Shown here: piece by piece, positions 13,474 through 23,390 of the stretch
Numbering within the stretch: the first letter of the stretch is position 1
Layout of the letters: each line of letters begins with the position of its first letter
Translations under genes and position numbers: made by a program
Assembly: GCF_964275005.1 (NCBI RefSeq)
Contig: NC_092706.1
Coordinates: forward strand, 26,260,942 to 26,324,941
Direction: 5' to 3'
DNA from: Diadema setosum
Lineage: Eukaryota > Echinodermata > Echinoidea > Diadematoida > Diadematidae
Length of the DNA stretch: 64,000 nt
The notes under the pieces: generated by a model
What the model was told of the DNA's origin: nothing
What the model saw: the letters and a program-made list of their open reading frames with translations, nothing else
The model's database searches: none

Positions 13474-13527
13474 CACACACATATATGTTATATATGTATG
13501 TATATATATATATATTATATATGTATA

Positions 13528-13604
<77 letters not shown>
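13411..13604. repeat. (CA)n and (TA)n compound microsatellite
   Basis: An almost pure CA tract (13411-13481) is followed by TA-rich and pure TA tracts (about 13498-13604). Open frames across it encode only His-Thr and Ile-Tyr repeats. Confidence 0.95.
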
Positions 13605-13608
<4 letters not shown>

Positions 13609-14032
13609 GCCTTTAGTACGTGTAATAATAATAAAATTTCTGCCAAATATCTTAAAGAATTAAAACCGACGTAAACTTTTTTACAACATACAGTCATTCA
13701 TCTGTATGCATACACAATACATTAAATCATAGCCATGTATCGTTCGTATATCACAATGAATGCATGAAGAAACACATGAAAATCGAATGTGAACAGTATA
13801 AATAATTATTCTTATTGATATAAATGCTAATGATTACTACTACAACTACTTTTACTAGTCATTGCTAGTGATAATGCAATGCAAACATGAATCAACAATA
13901 GAAAAAAAATACACACACACGCGCGCACACACACTGCTTCCTCTGCTCCAGCGATGATGAGAAATCAAGACCGAACTACTATATCTCCATCACAGCAGCA
14001 GCAATGAAATCATTAGTATCATCAATATCAGA

Positions 14033-14403
14033 CATTTCAAAATCGATTTTTATCAAATAAACTTTGATTCTTCTTAAAATTGTAGTATGCTTTTTGATAT
14101 TTCATATAAGTGGTTTCTTATTATCTCGCAAAAAGTTAAAATCTGAATCCCCATCTCAACCAAAACTATATTTATATCCCTTTATCCATAATTGTTGCGA
14201 GACTGTCATAATGACGTCATAATACTATACCCGTTAAAGGAGAACTTCAGACGATTTCTAAGCCTTTTCAGTGAAAGTACAAAATACATCAATTGACCAG
14301 ACTGTATGCTTCGAAAGGCTTTCGTAGGCCACCTGTGTGATGATCAGATAATTATTTCTCTTTTTTTTTTCTTCTGAAAATTGCCTTGAATCACCCTTTA
14401 AAA
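14033..14403. repeat. Arms of two TTAA-type elements abutting at one TTAA
   Basis: 14033-14237 matches the right arm of the 3652-4040 fold-back (CAAATAAACTTTGATTC, GTGGTTTCTTATTATCTCGC). It ends at TTAA 14234-14237. From that same TTAA a second element begins (TTAAAGGAGAACTTCAGACG) and fades by about 14403. A related start, AAAGGGGCATTTCAGACG, follows the element that ends at 50318. Both are truncated, non-coding remnants. Confidence 0.5.
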
Positions 14404-15040
14404 TTCTGAAGGCTTAAAGAAAGAATGTTCTCTGAAAGTAAGCTAGCAATATACAAAGTAGTTATGTGCATGTGTGTGTGTGTGTATGTGTGTATGTATG
14501 CACTATTGTGGAATTTTTTTTTTCTTTTCACTATACGTGTAATACAATTTACCTTCAATTAAGTACACATGGTTCAGCGAATAGCGCCTGCAGGTTGTAA
14601 CGTCGGTAGCTTAAGCAGATTGTTGTTGTTGTTGTTGTTTGGTTACAATTGGTAGCTTCAAATAGAAGAAGAAAAGCATACTCACACAAACACACATACA
14701 CAGACTGTTGTCCATAACAGCTAGTGATCATAATTATTCGAAAAATACTGAGTATTTTGAGGAAACTTAATGACACTGCATAAGCGGAGACAACTAGTTT
14801 GTGGTAGATACGTTTAAGCACACTGTGCGTGCTGCTTGAGTGAATTTATGTGCTATTTCCACCCCCTTGCCATACACCTCTGCCTCAGCCTGATTGCACA
14901 ATATTAGTGGTAACACGTTAAAAAAAAAAAAAAAAAAAGTTACCCTGACTTTTGTTCCCATACCGAATAGAACATAATACTTTGAAGCATTAAAAAGGAA
15001 TAAACAAATAAAAAAAAAAAAAAAGAAAATCAAAAGTTAA

Positions 15041-15122
15041 CGTCACGGACAGGATTCGAACCTGTGCGGGGAAACCCCATTGGATTTCGAGTCCAACGCC
15101 TTAACCACTCGGCCACCGGGAC
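15041..15122 (-). tRNA. tRNA-Ser (anticodon CGA)
   Basis: On the minus strand the cloverleaf reads as follows. The acceptor begins GTCCCGG, and the D arm is GCCGAGTGGTTAAGGC. The anticodon stem TTGGA/TCCAA encloses loop CTCGAAA, which gives anticodon CGA. The long variable arm is GGGGTTTCCCC. The T arm is ACAGG/CCTGT around TTCGAAT, and the 3' strand is CCGTGAC plus discriminator G. Length is 82 nt, as expected for a class II tRNA. The A box (TGGCCGAGTGG) and B box (GGTTCGAATCC) are intact, and T runs follow for Pol III termination. One oddity is that acceptor pair 4-69 is a C/T mismatch, so the gene may be slightly decayed. Confidence 0.92.
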
Positions 15123-15498
15123 TTCATGCGAGCGGAGTGGTATTAACTAATATATTCTATAGCATGCAGCAGCCTCATTCCAAAAGGGTCATTTTATGGT
15201 TAACTTTGGGTTAAAGTACACATATTTACGCTAAACTCTTCTGAAAACGGACAAGTTTCTTATTTTTGTTCGCATAATATCTATTTCAGCCAGGTATACA
15301 TGATTCATGTCCGAATACGTACTGTAAACAGAGTTCAGTGCGGCGGCTTCCGCATTCATTCGGAGGGCGATGACAAAAAGTGGTCTAGCGCCCTCTCCGT
15401 TATAATTCAGCCAATGATTTCACATTATTTCTCGGACGACGAGAGGTTTTTGCCCCGTCCGAAAGATCGGTCTGCATGGATTCTTGTCGTCAGGGATA

Positions 15499-15707
15499 CT
15501 GTAAAAGTCTAGGAATGTTCTCGTGCATTTTAATTTCGCGAATTTCGCGAGTGCCAAGATTCGTGAAATTAAAATGCACGCGAAATTTCTTGTCGACACT
15601 ATATGCATTGAACGCTAGTGGCAATTCGCGAAAATTTCATGCCACGTAAAAGGCCGTCGGCTCCAATTAGCGAAAATTTCGTGCCGCGAATGTATCATGT
15701 TTTACAG
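15499..15707. repeat. MITE with CTGTAAAA termini flanked by TA
   Basis: The ends read TA-CTGTAAAA and TTTTACAG-TA, so TA is duplicated as in Tc1/mariner-type insertions. The inside holds a palindrome around GTGCATTTTAATTTCGCG and its inverse AATTAAAATGCAC, plus repeated GCGAAAATTTC(A/G)TGCC. It has no coding capacity. Confidence 0.7.
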
Positions 15708-15774
15708 TACTGAAATAATTTTTCCGCGGAGACTACGTCTGGCTTCACTTGTGTTCACTGAGGGCGGTTGCCGG

Positions 15775-15806
<32 letters not shown>

Positions 15807-18702
15807 TAAGATGAGGCGCTAACGTTCGACCCGCTGGACGCACATCATAATCATGCAATGAACGTGTTTTTATCGATGGTTTCAGCATAATGAATGAAAG
15901 AGTACCACCCTTGGTATTCGGTCCAGACTATTGATAAGCACAGGCAGCATTATAGAAAAAATAATAATCTCAAAGCATTGTAAAATGCTTCGCAGTTTGA
16001 CAGTTTTATCGCATTGCGAAATTCAAGAATTACTAATAACTGATCATCACCAAATTTATTTTGCACCCATGACTAGATTGAAGCACGCTAAACCCTCAGT
16101 GATAACCTAATGATAACGACCAAACCAGACTTGAGGTCCGTTTCACGAAAGTCTTATGAGATGTTCCTTCATAAAACACATGGGAGATAGACATCATGAA
16201 ATGGATTTGAAAGCTAGACTTCATGAAATGGATTTGAAAGTCTCATATTACGAGCGACTTTGGCCATTCTGAAATTATGTAAAAACTTATTATGATGACT
16301 TCATGACGATTTACTGACCCCTGCCACCAAATCGATCCATAGGCATGAAAGTGCATTGCTCTTTCAGTAGGCCTAATGAAATCTACACTACATTGTCAGG
16401 TAAAACAACTGTATTCAAGTTCCCCATTTTTTTTTTTTTTTTTTGGTAGCGAAGCAACCTTGACAATAATGGTTTAGACACTAACTGACGAAACTGCCCG
16501 AATCCCGTAGGCTGAAGAATCCTAAAAAAAGGAACCTTGATAAACAGTCAGTGATGTAATATTTACGAAACATTATTATTCGACAACCTTGCCCCCCCCC
16601 CCCAAAAAAAAAAAAAAAAATCTATGAAAAAACACACTAATACAAAGACGATTTTTCTTGTGAAATTTACTACGTGTACTATAGGCCTAGTTCTATGTAA
16701 GCCCTATGGGGTCCTAAAGTCAGTCCAACAAGACTACACACACCAAACGAATCAATACTGTCAACCAAATTCCTGATATATTTTTCCTCAATATATCGCA
16801 TAGGCCTATGCTTCAGAGTTAAGTAATAAAGTGACAATAAGACATAATGGACCACACACAAGATGATGATTACTGACCCTATACCAGTAAAACATTTTAG
16901 TTTCAAACGAAAAAAAAAATCCCTCATGACAACTCAGAGCAGGAAAAGTAAGCTAGATGCACGGCATCTATTGTATGCAATATGGCGCATTTATAACAAA
17001 TGAGACGTACAGTCCAATCTGTCATTTTCGTCTATTATGAAGAATTATATAGTACACACTCATACAGTACATTATTACTGTATGTGTGATGTGTGTGTTT
17101 GCAACATATTATGTGGCATTGTGTTAAGCCTTCTGCCTATAATAGTAAGCATTATAGGTTTACAAACATGATCCAAGTAAACAAAACAATACTGGTACTA
17201 AGAGTCTGAGAGGCTATATGCATGGCGTAATATCATTGCACTATAAGCCAGTTTACAGTTCCACTTTGCGCATGAGCAGAAAAAGGTCATTTTGTACAAT
17301 CAGGCGTGTTTGTCTTTGAATTCACTGAGATAAACATCCCTGATGTAATGATTATTCATGTAACTTTTTTTTCTCTCTTTTTTCTTTAGTCTAAGAAAGG
17401 CACTCTCGTGGCCATACGCAGACGAGGAAATTTAATTACTTCCCCCTTTTCCTTACATTCGGATATTGCATTTCAAATAATTTGATCAGTTAATCAGAAA
17501 ATCATGCAATAATAATACTATATGTTAAAGAATTGTAGCGTCTCATTTCTTACAAAATTTAGTTTGTTTTCATTTCTGTGCTAGTTACACAAGTGACTAA
17601 CTCATCGTCTCTCTCTTTTGATTGAAACTATTCCATCAAAACATTGTTGAATTTCAATACTGAAAAAGCAAAAGTTCCCTCTTAGTGGAAGCACGGGGAT
17701 AACCTTGGCCTTTAGACCGCCTCCCCTCGCTCGGTATTGCGCCACATTAAGATCATTGATCACGCAACACTTAAAGAACTCTTGGTTTGTTTCAAGGGTT
17801 GAGGGATTTTTATGTGCAATCTTGATATTCAATAACTAACGTATCTTCTTCTGTTTTAAGCTGTTATTTTCTAATCATTCCAACCAATATGTGCACCAGA
17901 TCTCCAAACTTCAATTCCTAAAAATGCAAAGCTCACTCGTGCATCTGTGCGTGTGTGTGTGTGGGGGGGGGGGGATTGCCCCTCCCACTCCATCATTTAC
18001 CACTGGCCTGCTTATTATAAACATCAGAATCAATTACACATCAGTATCCAGACAACGAATACTACTAACTACTAGTAGACCAAATTAAATCACCATATAT
18101 TTCGCCTGTTCAGAAATTTTGTTCTGATTCCTAACACCAAGCTATACATTGAAATCGATGATTCTGTTACGTTAAACAAAAGTAATTGAGGTATACCCGT
18201 TTTGAGGTCATTAAACATAAAACGACCGAATTAATACCTCAAAGGACATATGCCTACTACGTAACAAAAACCTGGAAAGGATATGCTCCCCATAGCACAA
18301 GGAAATAATAATTGATACTTGTTGTATTATTTTATTCATTATCTGTTGCCAAATAGTCAAGCATTGTGCTTATTCTTGGCAATTAACTTGTTGTGTATGG
18401 AAGTTAAAGATGTAACGCATGTTATTTTAAAGTAATAAAGTATATACAGTCATGATGAAAATTGTTTAGAATAATTATCATAGTTATTACTATGTAGGGC
18501 ATTATTTTTACAACGCTAATGAAATTGCAGAGAATTGATGTACTTCTAAGAAAACACCATATAAATTATAGAGAGAATAAATCAAATCATATCAAATCAC
18601 ATCACATCAAATCAAATTTTCATTTTGTGACACCGTAGAATGATAAACGTAGATTTGACACAAGTTTGCAGTTTGAATCATTTACACTCTGCACTTAAAG
18701 CT
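15708..18702. other. Intergenic sequence without recognised genes
   Basis: It contains homopolymer runs (A at 15781-15806, T at about 16430-16444, C and A at 16592-16620). There is a short direct duplication of a TCATGAAATGGATTTGAAAG block at about 16194-16241 and an AAATC-type short tandem repeat at about 18585-18618. Nothing coding or structural RNA-like was found. Confidence 0.4.
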
Positions 18703-18868
18703 GGGGGTGTTTCATCAACGTTTGTCAGCGCTGACAGCTGTCAGCGCTGACAATTTCAGCAAAATCCTTGGTTTTGATTGGATGAGATGCTCTGGTCACT
18801 GACTGTTACTATGGCGATTGTCAGCGATGACAACTTCTTGCGCTGACAAACGTTGATGAAACACCCCC
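18703..18868. repeat. MITE with GGGGGTGTTTCATCAACG termini
   Basis: The inverted ends are GGGGGTGTTTCATCAACG and CGTTGATGAAACACCCCC, extended by GTCAGCGCTGACA palindromes. The core contains, in reverse complement, CATCCAATCAAAACCAAGG. A copy in the other orientation lies at 42695-42851. Two further elements (42892-43039 and 36682-36821) share the core but not the termini. Confidence 0.85.
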
Positions 18869-19870
18869 TATTACAATGAGAACATTATACACGGCGTAGA
18901 TTTTACTCAGTCACTTGTTCTTACAGGATAATAATGACAAGGGTCAAAAGCTTTTGAACCACCAGATCAAAATCCATTCCAGTATACCATCCAGCAGCTG
19001 ATTGTGTCCCTTTACATATGACTTCCGCTACTTTACATGCATGACCTGAAAACGGGTGCATCTATCAGTTTTGTTAACGTAACAAAATAAAAATTCACAA
19101 TAATTGGTCCCTATGTACGAGGGAAGTGAAAGGAACCCTGAAATTCTGCACCGTTGTTGTGGTTATCGCAATCAAAATTGATTGAACTATTTGATAGATA
19201 GTGAAAAGCATAACATGCATCTAACTATAGTCTTGTATAAAATTTGCGTTGTACTTGATAAGTAAATTTTGCACATTAATTTTACCATGTGCACAAAGCC
19301 CCATAAAGTATACCAACTGCTTTCCACGAATATTTTTTGACGAGAGTACACACGGTCCAAGTTCGATGAACGGCAAAATAAGAGCGGATACATTTAACAA
19401 GAAACAACCTTCCTACATTTCCTAATGAGTGGCGTGCCATACAAAAAAGTGCACGAAAGGCCAAGGTATGAACCCTAAAGAGTGATAGTGAACTTTGAGG
19501 TCAAGGAATATCCGTTCATAGCATTAATAGTAGACTCCATGTGGGTTTCTCATGACTTTCGTATTCAAAGAAATATACTTTTTATCTGAAAATCTGAAAT
19601 ATACTTTTATCTGAAGTTATTTCCACAAATATAATATTGTACTAATTTGTAGGGGCAGTAGTCCTTGCCAAATTCAGTAGAAAAATTTTATGTTTTCAAC
19701 AGTCTCAGAGATGCAAGTTTCAAAGCTTCACGTTTGCTCCCACCCATAACCTGTAATTACAGTGAGTTCATATTTGATTCTTTGCTTTCACTAAAGTCAG
19801 TGCTTCAAAATATACGTAGAAAATCACAAAGATCGGTCGGAAAAAAAGCTAGAGTAAACATCCTTCTGTG

Positions 19871-20108
19871 ATAATAATTATAAGGTCTTATTACCTAGGG
19901 TAGCCTATCCACTTCTCTACCAGAGGGCCCTGCTATCATTATTACCCCAGCGTTGCCAGGTACCCATTTATTCACCTGGGTCGAGAGGGATATAGTGGGT
20001 AAAACATCTTGTCCAAGGACGTAAGCACTGGGCGGGGTTCGAACTCGGGTACTCCGATCGCGAGTTGGGAGTCTTATCCACTGTGCCATAAATAGCGCCC
20101 CCAGCGTG
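19871..20108 (-). mobile_element. tRNA-derived SINE, apparently full length
   Basis: On the minus strand the 5' end is GGGGGCGCTATTTATGGCAC. An A-box-like TGGCACAGTGGATAAGACT and a B-box-like GAGTTCGAACCCC follow at tRNA-like spacing. A body then carries AATGGGTACCTGGCAACGC and GCAGGGCCCTCTGGTAGAG, and the 3' end is AATAAGACCTTA plus a TAAT-rich tail. The layout of a tRNA head, central domain and simple-repeat tail is typical of SINEs. The GGTACCTGGC block resembles central domains described for broad metazoan SINE superfamilies, which I cannot confirm. A second, 5'-truncated copy is at 29622-29710. Confidence 0.75.
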
Positions 20109-20453
20109 ATAAAGAGAAGAGGAACAGAAAGTTAGTAAACAGACGAGGGACCCTTGTTCAACTATGTATAATGATGAAGAGACATTTAGAATTCCCAGAT
20201 TCAACATTTCGGATGAAGTATTGAAGACGATGAGACATTAGATGAGATGTTGATGAGAGTTATTCGTCAGCTGATCTCGGCATCTGTCAAATCATTGAAT
20301 GACTTGCGCTGTTTTTTGGAAATGAAATAAAAAAGGAAACTCGTATCTTTCGCAAAAAAAAAAAAAAAAAAAATGTATCAAGCTAAGCGCACTCTTTGGG
20401 TTGAAGGAACGACACAGTTAACTAGTGACTAAGAGCAGGATCCTTTTATACGC

Positions 20454-21018
20454 GGTTACAATTCGTTATCCCGCAGGTTCGTTGTCCCGCAGGTTCGTTA
20501 TCCCGCAGGTTGTTAATCCGAAAATGAGTCAGCATGAAAAGATTCATTCTTTCAAAGGTTCGTTTATCCTAAAATTGGAATGAGGTTTCTTATTCCTAAA
20601 GGTTCGGTAACCCGAATGTTTCTTATTCCGAAGGTTCGTTAATCAAAAAAAAAAAATGGGAAAAAATGTTAGTTATTCCGACACTTTGTTAATCCGACAA
20701 CAAAAGAAAAGTTTGTATTTCGTTTGCTTGTACCCACCTTCTATTCATTTTCGGATTAACGAACCTGGTTCCATTTTTGGATGAACGAACCTTCGAAATT
20801 ATACTTATAATATCATACTTCATAATTATACTTCATGATACTCTTATTATGAATTTCTAGAAAATGATAATATAATAATCATGTAATGTCGACTTTGTAT
20901 TTTGTTACGGTTTTTGTGATCGAATGCAAACAAATCTCACTATTGAACTTGAACTTGGAATGATGAACTTTTTTTTCATTTTCGGATTAACGAACTTACG
21001 GAATAACGAATATCACCC
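20454..21018. repeat. hAT-like fold-back element of the TTCGTTATTCCG family, long copy
   Basis: One terminus is GGTTACAATTCGTTATCCCG. The other, in reverse complement, is GGGTGATATTCGTTATTCCG. Both ends consist of iterated GGTTCGTTATTCCGAA and GTTCGTTAATCCGAAAATG units in opposite orientation, with AT-rich sequence between. The same two distinct termini occur at the copy at 27913-28194, where an 8-bp target duplication is readable. Flanking duplication here is not clear. Confidence 0.7.
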
Positions 21019-21963
21019 AATACATCACCCTTCGTGATTGTACATATTATTACGACCTCGTGAATGAGAATGATGATGACGGCACTCGACATCATCATCA
21101 TTTATTGAGGAGGGATCCACAAACTTTATTCCTCAATCGCTATGTGTGCGATCTCTTTGGTTTCACCTTACTGGTTATTCATGATTACACGAATTTGCAT
21201 AGATGCATATTCATAAAATTACGCATAGGCCCTATACATCACACCAATTAGAAATTGGCGTGGTAATGGGACCATCTCCTCATTCAAAGTTTGTTGAAAA
21301 TCAAGTCCTCTTGAACATGAGTGGCATTGTGAGACTTGACGCATTTGTTGAGATATTGTTTCTTTGATGCAGATAACTTAAAGAGCTTCACGCGGTTTCA
21401 CTCCTTCAAACAAGAGGTCGTTGTATTCACTCACCACCGTATGGCCCTGTCAGAACGAGTGCAGTCAACAGTTATACTCACATTCTGTAATTGACATTTT
21501 GCTAATGGGGTCAGCACAATCACCATGATGGACATGGGATTAAGCTTGCGTGTATTCAAGTTCAAGTTCAAGTTGATTTATTTCATTTCCAACAAACAAA
21601 TAATTAGAAATACAATGAAACACTCGTACAGATGCCAGGAAATCAGTACCACAATGCGATGAACAGAATATCTATCCTCAGTGTATCGAAACTGTCATCT
21701 ACTTCCGGGCAGCGACACTACCACCAGGCTGTCCCTGATTGCCGACAGTGACACGATGAACTTGGAACAAATATACTCAAGCTCCGAATTATGAAATAGT
21801 AGTCTTCCAAAGTTGGATTACCTTTTTTTTATACGCATTTGTGTATAGGCTTAAGCTTTTTCACAATGACTCTTATGAATCTTGCGAAAAGTAAGGTGTG
21901 GTAGCTCATAATGAATGATTTGGAATCAGAATTTGTTTGAACGACATTGAGCCGTGGGGAGAT

Positions 21964-21989
21964 CACGTGCGTGGAAACTTATGCACGTG
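21964..21989. promoter_or_regulatory. Two CACGTG E-boxes upstream of SLC17 exon 1
   Basis: CACGTG occurs at 21964-21969 (TCACGTGCG) and at 21984-21989 (GCACGTGAC), exactly 20 bases apart, about two helical turns. They lie about 265-290 bp upstream of the proposed start codon. A CCAAT motif follows at 22013-22017. CACGTG with GTGAC flanks resembles the CLEAR element bound by TFEB/MITF factors in lysosomal genes. Function is inferred. Confidence 0.35.
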
Positions 21990-22250
21990 ACAACGAAGAT
22001 CACGATCAGTCGCCAATGAAAGGTGGAGCCAGAAAATAAAGGCTGGGTTTGATCATGCGTGCAAATCATCAATTATCATAATAAGACTGCATTGGTGTAC
22101 GGCCACTCAATGAGCTCCGTTCGGTCGCAGGATATTTCATACCTCTCCATGTATCAGTTAGAATGCCGAAGCTCCATCGCTCAACCTCTCGACAGATATT
22201 ACCTCGCTTTTTGTATTTGAAGTTCACGAACCAAGTTCACAACGATCATC

Positions 22251-22266
22251 ATGGCCCAATGTAAAG
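22251..22266 (+). CDS. SLC17 exon 1 (proposed): MAQCK plus first base of Gly6
   Basis: ATGGCCCAATGTAAAG is followed by a strong donor GTGAGT at 22267. It leaves one base, exactly what the first membrane exon at 40027 needs. Joined, they read MAQCKGLFSTRMLFAVMSF, a short cytosolic tail leading straight into TM1. The exon is tiny, so the support is phase, donor quality, the E-box-bearing upstream region and the total length being a multiple of three. Another first exon inside intron 1 remains possible. Confidence 0.5.
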
Positions 22267-23319
22267 GTGAGTTGCACTTGGATTATACAAGTCGCCATCG
22301 TTGTAAGAATGTTCCTGGGAGCGTTGGAAGTAAAGTGTATCGCCACTAAAATATTTCGGCTTGAAGTATTTGATAAAAAACAAAAACAAACTATCAATCA
22401 AATAGAAGTTTCATTAAAATCTGAAACAAAATTATCAGTTGCACAATTGTAAAGCTTCTTGTATTTTCATGGAAAAATAGATAGTCACTTGAATGTGCAA
22501 ATGAATGCAGTTTGGCTTGTGATCTCGCTCAAGTCAACATCTAACCTACACCCCATTTTTTTTTATTAACTTCATTTTGTGTGGCACAACGTGAGAGCAG
22601 AATCCTTGGCCATTTGCATCAGATTATTACTAATGGCATCAAATGGGCCAATGTTGATGTTGCCAATTCATTAACATCACCTCATTATTGGCCAACCAAT
22701 GGAGATGTAACACAATAAAAATAAAAATGGTATAGTTTTGGGATTCTAAAACCACAAAGAAACTTGTTCGGCCTCGTGTTATATATGTCAGTATTATATA
22801 GTTTATTGAACGGTACAATACCTCGGACTCGCAAGTACATAAACCCCAGTCAATCCATAACGCAGCTGCAAGAATGATTACGAAAGAATTCTCACATAAC
22901 CCCCATTTTGAAGCAGCTATATTGGCTCCCTATATTATCCAATCACGCATAGTTTTTAAGATAGTGTTACTGACTTATAAGAGCCTGAATTCAATGGCAC
23001 CAGAATAACATCAGTGAGTCTTTGGTCAGGTTATACTCCCACTCTGAATCTCAGATCAGGTTTATGGTGAGCAATATTTGCTCATGCTGTTCCTACACTG
23101 TGGAACACTCCTCCGCGCTATATAAAGGAAGCTTCCACAGTGTTAATGTTTTGTTAACGTTCTATTAAAAAAAAAAAGCATTTTGAATGAGTTTTGGTCT
23201 TGCAAACTGCAACATCTACGGTGCATACAGTACATTCCTTTTTTCCATTTTCAACCCTCTCCCTTAAATCGCATAGAGACACTATACGGTAGTTATATTA
23301 TGCGTTTCAAAAAGCAATG

Positions 23320-23390
<71 letters not shown>

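Noticed and set aside
13355-13663. 102-codon His-Thr/Ile-Tyr frame
   Set aside because: Translation of CA and TA microsatellites.
19895-20089. 64-codon frame starting MAQWIRLPTRDRSTRVRTPP
   Set aside because: It is the translated tRNA-like head and body of a SINE.
20470-20700. CRISPR-like look of evenly repeated GGTTCGTTATCCCG units
   Set aside because: Units are directly adjacent without unique spacers, reverse orientation at the far end and belong to a fold-back transposon. This is animal nuclear DNA.
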